Assembly (NCBI GenBank): GCA_028673005.1
Contig: CM054115.1
Coordinates: 193,510,370 to 193,574,369, forward strand
Source of the DNA: Tanypteryx hageni
Lineage: Eukaryota > Arthropoda > Insecta > Odonata > Petaluridae
DNA length: 64,000 nt
Direction of reading: 5' to 3'
Every line of letters begins with the position of its first letter. Position 1 is the first letter of the stretch. This document shows positions 22,420 through 33,010 of the stretch, in pieces. The position numbers were made by a program, and so were the translations under genes. The notes below the pieces were generated by a model that was not told the origin of the DNA, made no database searches, and saw nothing but the letters and a program-made list of their open reading frames with translations.

Positions 22420-22903
22420 TAATAAAAAGAGGAGGACACTACGGCGAGTAAAACTTAGAATTGAAGATTCGACTCCGACCGTAAACAAAAACGAATTTAG
22501 CTTAAAGAACAGCGCTAAATAGATATTTCGAGAGCCAAGCTCTCATCAACAGTAGCTGCTGTCGAGTGGGGCGTGTTGGTTGAGGTAATGAGAGTGGGCG
22601 GGGGAGGAGTGGGAGGTGGAGGAGTGGAAGAGGAAACCGTTAAACTGTAGAGGGGGGAGTAACGTATCGGGCCGCGATCGATATTCATAACGGTTTTTTT
22701 TAATTAGTTAATGAAATTGCTCTCATAGGCGTCTAATTTGTTTTCTTCGCGTATTGATTTTAACAGTGTTTAATTCTGTATGGTGATACGGTGGTTGTTT
22801 TCTTGTATATGGGTGCCTACGCTCGAATTGTTAATCCTGTTATGTCTAAAGTGTGCCACGTGCTCTTTGAAGCGTGTTTCTTAGTTACGTTTTGTCTGTC
22901 CTA
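22420..22903. other. No gene; short GT/GA-rich stretch
   Basis: 22560-22640 is G-rich (gtgggcgggggagg type). The rest shows nothing I can support. It directly precedes the Helitron-like units. Confidence 0.4.
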
Positions 22904-23647
22904 TCATTATATATCGACGTATTTACAGAGGAAGAGGAGGATACTAATGTTTAGGGACTTCCAGATGAGCTGGAGATTGGAAATTTTTTTCTTAGGTGTG
23001 ATTTTGTGCAAAACCGACTAGAAAAAACGAAAATCTGGAAAAAGTGTAACAATGCGGCCGCTAAAAATTCGCAATTGTTTAAACATATTTTCAAGGTTTA
23101 TGTATTTCCGAAAGTGCTACGGAGCTGAATTTTTTTAGAGGTAGTATTTGTAAAAAACGAAATAAGGATTATACAAATTTTGATATTTTGATTTGTTTTG
23201 ATGTTAGAAATTCTTAAAATTTAAACAAATAGATAACGGTTTTGCTACTACTGGATGAGTTAGGAAGCTGAAATTATCAAGTAATTTACAGAGTAGTAAA
23301 TGTGCACAAATAAACATTTTAATCTCTCCATAAATATATTGCGGCGGCCATTAAAAATGTTTAAATTTAAACAATTAGAAAAATATTTTTTCACTTCTAG
23401 AAGTGCTACAACTTTAAAATTTGGCAGAAATGTGTAGCATTAATACCTCATAATGAAGAAAGTATAAAATTTTTAAAATTGCAAAGTTTGGGGATTTTTA
23501 ATCTCTTATTTTTACATAAGGGAAAAACGAAAATCGCTGCGGAAGTGAAATTTTTAACATTAAAAAAATATTTGTAATGTTGAATTATCTGTCTGAGAAA
23601 TGGATGCTTTTTCAAGGTGAGATGATATGCTTGCAGAATGCAAAGTA
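22904..23647 (+). mobile_element. Helitron-like non-autonomous unit 1 (3' end truncated)
   Basis: The unit starts TCATTATATATCGACG after an A, and is collinear along its length with unit 2 and with 39579-40343. Its end retains TGCTTGCAGAATGCAA, half of the terminal hairpin, but the CTAG terminus is missing where unit 2 begins. There is no ORF, so no Rep/helicase. The head-to-tail arrangement with unit 2 has a period of 744 bp. Confidence 0.62.
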
Positions 23648-24417
23648 TCATTATATATAGACGTTTCTTACAGAGGATGAGGAGAATATAGGAGGATACT
23701 AATGTTTAGGCACTTCCACATGAGCTGGATATTCGAAATTTTTTTCATAGGTAGGATTTTGTGCAAAACCGACTAGAAAAAAACGAAAATCCTGTAAAAG
23801 TTCAACAATGCAGCCGCTAAAAATTCGCAATTGCTTAAACAAATTTTCAAGGTTTATGTATTTCCGAATGTTTTAAGGAGCTGAAATTATTTTTAGATGT
23901 AGGATTTGTAAAATAACGAAGTAGGGATTATACAAATTTTGTTATTTTAATTTGTTTGGCAGTTAAAAATTCTTAAAATTTAAACAAATAGGTAAATGTT
24001 TAGATACTATGGAGCGAGATAGGGAGTTGAAATTTTTATGTTATTTTGAGAATAGTCCATACTACCGAATAAACATTTCAGTGTATCCATGAAATTGTTA
24101 TTGCGGCCGTTAAAAATATTTTAAATTTAAACAATTAGAAAAATGTTATTTCACACAATTGTGTTATAAATTTAAAATTTGGCAGAAATGGGTGGCATTA
24201 TTAACCCAATGTGGGAAAAGTATAATATTCCTAAAATTGTAAAAATTGGTGATTGTTTAACTTCATTATTATTCCATAGTGAAAAAACGAAAACCGGTCC
24301 CGAGGAGAAATTGTTAGAATTAAAGAAATATTTCTCATGATGAAATATCTCTCTGAAAAATTAATGTTTTTTCAAGGTGAGATGAAATGCTTGCAGTATG
24401 CAAGCACCTTCTACTAG
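23648..24417 (+). mobile_element. Helitron-like non-autonomous unit 2, complete ends
   Basis: The 5' end is TCATTATATATAGACG after an A. The 3' end has a perfect 8-bp stem hairpin TGCTTGCA-GTA-TGCAAGCA, then nine bases and CTAG, followed by T. TC...hairpin...CTRR with A/T flanks is the Helitron signature. The interior is AT-rich and non-coding, with repeated GCGGCCGTTAAAAAT-type segments. Confidence 0.7.
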
Positions 24418-24431
24418 TATACATATATATA

Positions 24432-25737
24432 CGAGGGTGAATCAAAATGTTCCCGGAAAGTTTCGGTAACAATGTTCCTGTATTCCAAATAATAACAAAA
24501 AATTGTTGCCTAAAACTAGCAATATCTTAGCCTAAACAATTCAATATTTCGTAATAATTTATTTATTTGTTATAATATAAATACAGTTTTTCTAACCCAT
24601 TAATTCATGAGTATGGATAACTTAAAGTTTTAGATTCGAGTAAACGTAATGTTTTTGACAAAACTTGGATGGAAATCGAATGCCATTATTCAGGCTTTGC
24701 AGAAAGTTTACGGGGATGATGCATCTATGAAAACTACAGTTAATGAATGAATTAAATGGTTTAAGCTTGGACGAGAATACATTAAGGATGACTATCGAAG
24801 TGGAAGACCATCAACGTCGATCAACGAAGAAACTGTGGTCGCCGTCCAATCAATTGTGGAAGAAGATAGACGAGTTTCAGTGCAAATGATAGCCAAATGT
24901 TTGGACATTCCATATGGCTCAGCTCAATCAATCCTCAAAGATAGTTTAGGATTAAGCAAGCTTTCTTTTAAATGGGTACCAAAAGCGTTGCGCCCTGAAC
25001 ACAGACTCGGAGAGCTGACCATGCAATTGAGTCCCTCAACCGATTTGATGCAGACCCAGAAGATTTCTTTTGCCGAATAGTGACTGGTGATGAAACATGG
25101 ATCTACCAGTACGATCCGGAAAGCAAAATTCAATCTAAACAATGGTTACCAAGGGGGTCAAGTGGACCAATAAAGTTCAAAGCTGAACAATCAATCAAGA
25201 AGGTTATGGCAATTGCTTTTTGGGATAATGAAGGTGTAATCATGGTCAATTTTCTTGAGGGGCAACGAACAGTAACAGGAGGTTATTACGAACAATTTTT
25301 TTAAACTGAACGCTGCGCTTATAAAAAAGGCCTTGGAAACTGCACCGGCAAATTCTGTTTCACTATGACAATGCTCCAGCACATTCATCTACGGTATCAA
25401 GAGCTGTGCTTCGAGAATTGCGCTGGGAAACGTTGTCTCACCCACCCTACAGTCCAGACTTGGCTTTTTAGAACTTTTTTCTGTTTCCCAAATTAAAGGA
25501 GCACATCAAGAGAGTTCACTGGGAATTGATATGTGAGGCCAAACAAGCAGTTTTGAACTGGTTACATTCAAACGATCAAAATTTCTACTAAATGGGTTAG
25601 AACGATGGCGACATCAAATGGAAAAGTGTTTAGAGTTAAATGGTGAATATGTTGAAAAATAACTCCAAAATAAATGGTTCTTTTTGAGTTTCTATTGTTT
25701 TTATATGATAATTCCGGGAACTTTTTGATTCACCATC

Positions 25738-25738
<1 letters not shown>
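24432..25738 (+). mobile_element. Mariner element, complete ends
   Basis: The left end CGAGGGTGAATCAAAATGTT and the right end (read inward) CGATGGTGAATCAAAAAGTT form terminal inverted repeats of about 27 bp with few mismatches. Both sides are flanked by TA, the mariner target duplication. At 1307 bp the length is normal for mariner. The right side runs straight into a TA microsatellite. Confidence 0.85.
24649..25662 (+). pseudogene. Mariner transposase (DD34D type), inactivated
   Basis: Order of readable blocks: a helix-turn-helix part with VYGDDASMKTTVNE, IKWFKLGREYIKDDYRSGRPSTS, VQSIVEEDRRVSVQMIAKCL, PYGSAQSIL and WVPKALRPEHR. Then come TGDETWIYQYDPESK with the first catalytic Asp at 25089-25091, VMAIAFWDNEG, HYDNAPAHSS with the second Asp (about 25362), and PPYSPDLAF with the third. 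The end reads LNGEYVEK. Stops and frameshifts (for example TGA near 24750, frame changes near 25020 and 25370, TAG after PDLAF) inactivate it, although the three catalytic Asp codons survive. Confidence 0.82.

Positions 25739-25740
<2 letters not shown>

Positions 25741-25808
<68 letters not shown>
25741..25808. repeat. (TA)n microsatellite
   Basis: About 34 TA units directly abut the mariner right end. A second run is at 26026-26062. Confidence 0.9.
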
Positions 25809-25810
<2 letters not shown>

Positions 25811-25891
25811 CTTACGGAAAAGGAAAGGTAAAATGGGTATATGGATGGCAACAAGATGCTGGGATGAGGAAGCCCAGTTCTCTCTCTGTAG

Positions 25892-25914
25892 CTGATGAAG
25901 GAATAACTCCGAAA
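25892..25914 (+). ncRNA. Hammerhead-like hairpin motif
   Basis: CTGATGA (25892-25898), a short AGGA...TCC hairpin, then GAAA (25911-25914) reproduces the conserved core order of a hammerhead ribozyme. As at the other two sites in this window, one unpaired base sits between the core and stem II. Flanking stems I and III were not resolved. It lies near a Penelope-like pseudogene, a group known to carry hammerhead motifs, but on the opposite strand. Confidence 0.35.
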
Positions 25915-26024
25915 GCTCCGACGTTTGTGATGTTTCTATGTTTTAGTGTTCTTTTACGTGTGTCGCTTCGACATCCCCAGGGCCTTGTTGCCATCCATAT
26001 ACATATATATTTATTTAATAAGTT

Positions 26025-26064
<40 letters not shown>

Positions 26065-26327
26065 ATATCCTATCGCATGTCCCGCAATAAATCTTGTAAA
26101 TTCAGGATATTTTCTAAGGCGCTACTGTGTCTTTTGGGTTGTGAAGATGGTTGGTTTGTTGGTTGGTTGGTTGGTACCACCTAGCTTATCGGTGCCGCCG
26201 GGAGCGAAAGGTATTTTAATGTATTTTGAATTTGGTGTTATTATTTGTGAGTGTTTTTTGATTTTTGACATGGAGTTAGTGTTCATGTTTTCGTAATATG
26301 TTTTCTATTATATGACTGTCGTAACCA

Positions 26328-27060
26328 TTAAGTGTTACGATGTTTTTTGTATTCAAGTTCTTTACGAAAATCGGTTCTGGAAAGGGGGACATGCAGGAGT
26401 CTGTGTATCATGGAGTGAAATGGTGCTAACTTATGTGCAATGTGATGGTGGGAATCATGTGGAATATATGTGTCCGTATGAGTGCGTTTCCGGTAGATGT
26501 TAAATGTTAGCCGGTTGCCAAGTCTTTTTATGTGTAAATCTAGGAAAGGAAGTGTTTTGTTATGTTCTTTCTCGTATGTAAATTTAATGGAATCGTACTG
26601 TTCGTTAGGTTTTCCTAAGAAGTCTGTGATGTTGCTTTTTGATATGTCGAAAATTGCAAAGAATATCTTAACCATTTTCGGGGAAATAGGAAAAAGTGTC
26701 TTTTCACTTTTTTTCAAAGTTATTCATGAAGTGTTTTGATAGGAAGGGAGAGAGAGAGTTTCCATTGTGCCTTGGTTTTGTCTGTATATTTTGTTGTTGA
26801 TTTGGAAGTAATTTTGGTTCATGCAAAGGCGCGTTAGTCGTGCGTATTCTCTAACTCTTTCCGGTGTAAGGTTTGGTTCTGTGAGTCATGTTTCTAGAAA
26901 TTTTAAAGTTTCTTCTATGGGGACACTAGGGAAGAGGAAAACTATGTCAAGGAAGATCAGAATTTTGTTTTATTTGAGGCTTGAGTTTTAATCCTGTTTA
27001 TGAAGTGGGTGTTGGTTTTGATGTTCAACTCTTGTGTAAAGGGTCACTGTTTAAATTGTT
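26328..27060 (-). pseudogene. Penelope-like element reverse transcriptase fragment
   Basis: The minus strand reads VFLFPSVPIEETLKFLETWL, LTRLCMNQNYFQINNKIYRQNQGT (quoted in part: LCMNQNYFQINNKIYRQN), then after damage FFAIFD, SIKFTYEKEHNKTLPFLDL, FNIYRKRTHTDTYIPHDSHH and MIHRLLHVPLSRTDFRKELE. This is the RT palm/thumb order of Penelope-like elements. The segment holding the catalytic YVDD motif is lost, leaving FFAIFD, and the GTxMGNPLSP block is frameshifted. The GIY-YIG endonuclease is not seen. The copy is dead and truncated. Confidence 0.7.
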
Positions 27061-27430
27061 CTTTGAACCAGCGGGACATTTTAGGAGAAGGAGAGAGGCA
27101 AAGAGGGGAGAGAGGAATATCATGGAGAAAGGAGGATGGGCGATGGAGTAGGGGGGAGGGAGTAGAAATTGGGAGGAAAAAGGAGGGAGGAAGAAGGAGA
27201 GAAGGAGGGGCAGAGAGGAGATGGAATGAGAATGTAAGGAGTAGTGAGGAGGTGGCAACGGGACTCTTTGATAAAGAGCGAATATCAATCAGGCGAACGG
27301 GTGGGGATCCGATATCAGGAGAAGCGCCGCTCAACAGGTGAGTTATCCCCTGTAGTGGAGAGAGATAGAGAGGAAAATAATGAGGAGATAAAGAAAGGCG
27401 AGATGGAAAGGAAGGAAATTATTTAAATCT
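27061..27430 (+). repeat. Purine-rich (GGAGRR) low-complexity tract
   Basis: The plus strand is almost entirely A/G (GGAGAGAGG, GAGGGAGG types). ORFs across it on either strand are compositional artefacts. Confidence 0.7.
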
Positions 27431-28520
27431 CTATATCTGACTTTGGAACATTCATTTTAAAAAATCCATGAACAGTTGAAAATTTGTTTATTTTCGGTGC
27501 CATCTTATTGTTTATCGTTACCAAATCATGGTTTAAATTTCGTAATAGAGGCGAAATATCGCGAATATGTGTACAGATGCGACAAGAATTTATAATCTCA
27601 GTAAATCATTCGCAGTTGGACGAAACCGGCAAAAATGAAAATCACTTTAACGACGAAAGATTTTCACATAAAAATATGACAAATTTTCGCGTTGAAAAAT
27701 AATTAGTGGACCAATTCGACGTGTAATCTAAAATCAACCTTGGGAAAATGAAATTTTGTTATCTGAGCTACGTTACTTAAAACGCTGCTAAAATTGGCGA
27801 GCGATTTCGAAAGCATTTTTAACCTTTTTTGTCTCAAACTCCTGAATTTGAGTATTTCACTACTTACTCTTTAGTTAGGCGAAATTTATGACTGCGTAAT
27901 TTTAAATGTCAGCAATAACACTAATATTTACATGTACCGAATTGTGTTTGACCCTTTAGGCCTTCGAACAAATTTTTTAAAAATTAAAACTGCATCCAAA
28001 CTCCAAAATATCTATATAAACATAAAATCCAGAAAATACATATTCCTAACCAAGAAGAAGAAAAAGAAAAATGGTAGAGAAAAGGCATTTTCCATTTATT
28101 GTTGTTTGTATTCGAATAAGTGAGAAAGGAATTAGTCTTATTCTTAAAATATTTTCAGCCTTATATTTCAAATATTATTTCGGCGTTAAACGCCGATAAG
28201 AAGGTATGCAATTAACCTCCCTTATCTCATTTAAAGGTTTATGGAGAAGAAAAAGATTTGTTGTTTAACATAAAATTTTAACGGATTCGAAACTCTTAAG
28301 GAGAAAGACGAAAGCAAAGAGGTTTTAATATGCGCCCTCGATGGGTTTACAGTTAGGTGTCTAAGGATTATTAGGAGAAGTTTCAAGATGTTTTAGCCAA
28401 CTTTTCCAAAGCATTGGATTTACGATGAATTAACGCAGAAGACGAGAAAATTAACGATTAAATGGAAATAAGTTTACATGCGATGTAAGAAGCGATACAT
28501 GCAGCGTGCAAGCCACGGAG
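27431..28520. other. No supported feature
   Basis: AT-rich non-coding DNA. Short ORFs contain homopolymer-type sequence only. Confidence 0.4.
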
Positions 28521-28539
28521 ACAGGCGATGGCAGGGGGT

Positions 28540-29300
28540 GTCGATCGAGTGAGAGAGAGAGGGAGGAAAAGGGAGAGAGAGAGAAAGGGAGGGAGGAGGG
28601 AGAGGGATGAGTAAGAGGGAGAGGGAGGAGGAATAGGGAGAGGGGGAGGAAGAGAGAGAGGGAGGAGGAAGAGAGAGATGGAGGAGGAAGAGGGAGGAGG
28701 AAGAGGGAGGAGGAAGAGGGAGATGGAGAAGGTGGGAGAGGGTGGTGGAGAGTGCAAAGATGGAGATAGTGCCTCATGCAGGGAAAGTTGGAATGTTTCT
28801 GGAGAGTAGATAAACGATCGGCTGAGGAGACCACCGATGTTTACCAAAAGTGTGTAAAAGGGTATTGAAGAGGGAGGCGGAAGTTTGCGCCGTCAAAGAA
28901 TGTCAACATTCTATCGAAAGGACAGATACAGGTCCGTAAGACACTCTTAAGACTTCAAAAAGGGGAATAAAGAAGAGTGAAAAAGAGGTGAATATGGGTA
29001 AGAAAACAAACCGGCATACTGAGAGGGGAAGGGTAATATGGGGGAGCGGGCATTAGAGGGAAGTGTGCGAAGATGAGGGAGGAGAATGGGGTTATTGGAG
29101 AGGTATGGGTGGAGGGAGGGAGAGGGGAGAGAGAGAGGGAGGTAGGAATGGATGGAGGGAGGGAGAGGGGAGAGAGAGAGGGATTGGTTGAGAGAGAGGG
29201 ATAGGTTGAGAGAGAGAGGGATAGGTTGAGAAAGAGAGGGATAGGTTGCGAGAGGGATGGGTGGACGGAGGATAGGGGAGAGAGAGATATATAGGGGAAG
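28540..29300 (+). repeat. Purine-rich minisatellite-like tracts
   Basis: 28540-28760 and 29090-29300 consist of GGGAGAGGGAGGAGGAAGAG and GAGAGAGGGATAGGTTGA-type repeats with purines on the plus strand. The ORFs of about 130 codons on the minus strand (Ser/Leu/Pro repeats) are translation of this low complexity and are not genes. Confidence 0.7.
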
Positions 29301-29339
29301 ATACAGGAAAGGCGACGATGCTCGCTGAGAGCCATGCAC

Positions 29340-29865
29340 TTATTGGGTACTTGCGTTCCTAGAGCCTACTTCCTTGCACTACGTCTCGTCGTGCTTTGCC
29401 TCAGTTCGATTATCCTGTTCACCCTGATCTTGACCTCGCTTGTCTTGTACTTTGATTTTGGCCAACGGATTTGCTCAGTCGTTCTTGCCCGTCGAAATAG
29501 GGGAGGCTAACTGAGTTCCTCCTTCTCACCTATTTCGCTTCTCCCCCACTGCGGAAGTTGGGCCGTGAAAAGGGCCTGATTTTTCCGCTCTCGTGCATTG
29601 GCACTGAAAAGGGGCCTTGCTGTCCTCCCTCCCCCTTTCGCCCAGAAAAGGGCTTCGGTTTTCCTGCTTTCTGCAGAGTCTGTGGTTCCGTTGGTTCTTT
29701 CGGTGTCGCGAAGCGGGGGGAGGGTAACGCAGTCCCTCCTTCTCACCCGATTGGCCTCGGTTCCGTTCGCGGACCACGCTGGGGACCTCTCCTTCCTGCT
29801 TCCGCAGTTTGACCCCTTGTGGTCGTTGCCTGAACTGATCCATCTGCCGTCTTCTGCCATTTGCA
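29340..29865 (+). promoter_or_regulatory. 5' leader of LINE element C with repeated monomers and stem-loops
   Basis: Two related blocks, AGGCTAACTGAGTTCCTCC (from about 29506) and AGGGTAACGCAGTCCCTCC (from about 29718), lie about 212 bp apart, suggesting two leader monomers. Three palindromes follow the pattern GGCC.TGAAAAGGGCC (29561-29576, 29600-29616, 29640-29653). The same leader block recurs in LINE B at about 55999-56025. By analogy with other LINEs the leader probably holds the internal promoter. Confidence 0.45.
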
Positions 29866-31659
29866 ATGTCGTCCTTGCCTCCTGGAAACGCGCCTGCCAG
29901 CACGATTCTCCGCAGGCAGCACAGGCGGAGTATTTCATGCGACGGCTTAATAGCGTTCAAAACTCCTGATGGCGCGATAAAGTACGTCTCTCAGGACTAC
30001 CTGAGAACGACGCAAATCGCCTCCATCCTTCGGTCGGAGAACCCTGAGAATCTCCGCAACACTCCGCGCCCCTCTCGAAAGGACTGCTTGGTGACTGACA
30101 CGGCTGCCTGTGCCACCGGTCAATCAGGACACCAGGACAGGGCGCTGGCAAGTCCAAGGGGGGGAAAAGCCAGGATAAAAAGAATGGTGCTCCCTCCAAG
30201 GGGGCTCAAAACCTAAGTGGCCCTGCCACATCACCCTCAACTTCACCGACGACTCAGGCCCCATTGGTCGTAGTGGTGGCTCTACCTGAGCCCGCATCGG
30301 GGGAGCCAGCCCCGCTCCCTTCTCCCGCGGTTGATACTCAGCCTATGGAGACAAAAACCCTGGACGCTCCCTCGCAAAAGAGGAAGTTCTCTGAATCTGA
30401 ATCTCTCTGACACAGCATGCACCCAAGGAGTTCCAGGGTGCTCAGGCAAATGCTGGAGAATCCGGCCTAGTGACGCCTGATTCCTCCCTACTCCTATCTG
30501 AGCGTAAAGTGCTTGTCCCTGCGTCACTCACTCTGAGTGTGGAGGATATGGAGGCCGAAACTTCTTGCGCCACACTGAAGCGGAATCTTTCGGACTCACT
30601 GGAGGAAGTACCCTCACGGCAGTCGCATGACCCCCCGGAGCCTGTTACCCAGGGAGCGGAGGCCGCAGTCGATGAGCCCTTCGAGATTGTGATTAAGAAG
30701 TGGAGGAAGAGAACCTCCAGTAGGAAGGTTGAAAATCCCCCCTCTAACGCCACCCAACCCAGTATACCTAAGGTGAAGCCGATTAATGTCTATGGTGTAC
30801 GGATCCAACCCGACCTCATTTACTCTCTCCAAGAGAGATGTGGCAATGATTTCGAGCTCGCTATCAGAGATGTCTCCACCAGGGTCATCGTCACCTCGCC
30901 GGAACAGCAGGAGAAAGTCCTGCAGATCCTGGACAAGAAAAAGCTTGAGTACTTCTCACACCCGGCAGAGTATGTCAAAACAGCTAGACTGCTCATCAAG
31001 GGACTGGCCAGTGATTCCCCCCAGCTAGAGTGGCCGCGGTGTTGGCGGCGTTAGGAATCACGGTCAAGTCCGTAAAGCACCTGGTGCAAACGGCAGAAGG
31101 GAGGACACAAAATGATAAGACCAGGAAGTTCATCGCCGTGGTGGACAAAACTCCAGGCATCCCTCCCCTTTACAAGATCACCCACATACAGTACTGTCGG
31201 GTGCAGGTGGAGTAATTCAAGGGAGGAGTAGCGCCGCAGACCTGCTTTAACTGCCAGAGGTTCGGGCACTCCTCCCTTGGGTGAAGGATGGTGGCCCGCT
31301 GCTACAAGTGCGCGGGGTATCACCGGTCCCGTGACTGCCCCAACCCACCCACGGCACCCAGGAAGTGCTGTAACTTCGGTGGGGACCATCCTTCCACATA
31401 CAGGCAATGTCCTGTCTACCTGGAAGCCTTGGATAAGGTGCTGGCGGCAAATGAGCGCAATGATGCGCTACAGCGCAAAGCCAACAAAGATAGGACAGTG
31501 GTCCCTGGAAAAAATTTTGCTGCACCCGTTGCCAGCGCCACTCCAACCATTATTCCACCTGACCCGGAGTTGCAGAGGAGGGGTGAGCCCACTATCCCCA
31601 GCAGTGCCAACGCCGTACAACCGGCCAGTTCCCAGGGGGCACCCCCCTCCCCAAGGTAG
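29866..31659 (+). pseudogene. LINE element C ORF1 (jockey/R1-type gag-like protein)
   Basis: The frame starting MSSLPPGNAPAST (29866) gives an N-terminal part. After frameshifts, 30470-31020 supplies an acidic/Ser linker and the RNA-binding domain (KPINVYGVRIQPDLIYSLQER, FSHPAEYVKTARLLIKGL, VLAALGITVKSVKHL). CCHC knuckles follow: CFNCQRFGHSSLG, then CYKCAGYHRSRDC (CX2CX4HX4C), then the degenerate CCNFGGDHPSTYRQC. Stops at 31213-31215 and 31282-31284 and frameshifts near 30200-30470 and 31023 make it a pseudogene. Order and spacing match ORF1 of LINE B (56146-58200), a relative of the same clade. Confidence 0.68.
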
Positions 31660-31662
31660 CAG

Positions 31663-32579
31663 TGCCTGAACGACCAAGACCGGCACCAGCGACTCTGGCG
31701 ACTAAAATTCCGCACTCAGCACCCAGTGGCAGTCCACCCGCCGAAACCTTCAGCGCCTGCCCCTTCGGATTTGCAGGACGAGGAGCTCTGGACCACTATT
31801 GTGTCCATCACTTGGGAGCTGAAGAAACACATCACCAGCCGCCAGGGATTACTCCTCTTGGCACTGCTGGAAGAGATAGCCGTCACAAGACCAGCAATGG
31901 TGCCACGCCGTAAGAGAGGTTGCTTCTCGGTGGTGGGTAGGAACGCTAACGGCATCCGCGGGCGTGCCGACGAACTCCTCCCACTACTTCGCGACCATGG
32001 AGTCTCGGTCGCTGCCATAGGAGAGACCAAACTTGCCCTAAGTTCCTCCTTCACCCTACGGGACTGGGATGTGCTGATGAAGGACAGAACGACCGGCGTA
32101 GGAGGTGGCGTCGCTCTCCTCGTCCACTCAGCACTTGAGTATCAGAAGTACACGCTCCCGGAAATGTCCCAACTAGAGGCAGTAACCGTAGACATCCATA
32201 TGACGAGAGGGTTTCTGCGGGTGGTGGCAGCGTATTACGCCCCTGGTCGTCCGCTGGAGGAAGACGATATCTACGCCCTCTTCTCCTCTGACGGAGTTCC
32301 GACGGTTGTGCTTGGCGACTTCAATGCCAAGCACAGAGCCTGGAACACCAGAATTTCTATCTAACTGGAGGGGGTGCAAACTCCACCAGCTCGCCAGGGT
32401 GGCAGGCCTGACTATCCTGGGGCCCACGGCCCCTACATACGTCCCAGTTCCCGACGTCTTGGGCATTGCTCTCGCCTCCAGTGTCCAGGTGTCCATGGCC
32501 CTGCACACATTGAACGTTCTGTCGTCAGACCACCTGCCGACCCTCCTGCATTACGGCAACCTCCCGGTGAGGCTCCCAC
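31663..32579 (+). pseudogene. LINE element C ORF2, endonuclease part only
   Basis: 31726-32364 begins with the ORF1 C-terminal block (ELWTTIVSITWELKKHI) and runs without a stop into the endonuclease (RNANGIRGRADELLPLLRDHG, AAIGETKL, GGGVALLVH, VVLGDFNAKHRAWNT with the catalytic Asp/Asn/His). After a frameshift near 32350 the frame continues to SSDHLPTLLHYG, the SDH motif. The element is cut at 32579, where a large palindrome starts, and no reverse transcriptase follows. In LINE B the two ORFs are separate and overlap, so the ORF1-ORF2 fusion here is unusual or a decay product. Confidence 0.72.
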
Positions 32580-33010
32580 TCCCTCTCTTTTCGCCTCCCT
32601 CGATCAAAACCACTCTCACTCTCGTTTTCTTTCTTTGGCACCGGTCTACGCGTGGTTTTCATCTCATCCCGCTATTTTTATCGGTGAGACAACTCCTTCA
32701 GCCATAAAATTTATTAAAAACCCGATGCATTTCGCCCACTAAGTGGGCATCTTCAGGGGCGAACTTGTATCGACAGTGACTGAAAGTCAACTGTGATCGG
32801 GTTTTTAATAAATTTGACGATACAAGTTCGCCCCTAAAGATGCCCACTTAGTGGGCGAAATGCATCGGGTTTTTATTAAATTTTATGGCTGAAGGAGTTG
32901 TCTCACCGATAAAAATAGCGGGATGAGATGAAAACCACGCGTAGACCAGTGCCAAAGAAAGAAAACGAGAGTGAGAGTGGTTTTGATCGAGGGAGGCGAA
33001 AAGAGAGGGA
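32580..33010. repeat. 431-bp near-perfect palindrome with hammerhead-like cores (probable Penelope-type terminal repeat)
   Basis: Arms 32580-32772 and 32818-33010 are 193 bp each, inverted, with no length difference and about three to four mismatches; the spacer is 45 bp. On the minus strand the left arm contains CTGAAGA, a GCCCAC/GTGGGC hairpin and GAAA (32730-32756). The right arm has the same on the plus strand, but with CTAAAGA. The phrase ATCGGGTTTTTAATAAATTT recurs directly around the right core. Inverted terminal repeats with hammerhead motifs are known for Penelope-like elements, so I assign it there tentatively. Confidence 0.7.

Noticed and set aside
28451..29339. Long minus-strand ORFs (about 130 codons) of Ser/Leu/Pro repeats
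   Set aside because: They are translations of purine-rich low-complexity DNA; all frames are open and no domain exists.
29507..29960. Two overlapping minus-strand ORFs of about 143 codons
   Set aside because: They are antisense to the LINE C leader, of GC-rich composition, with no domain.
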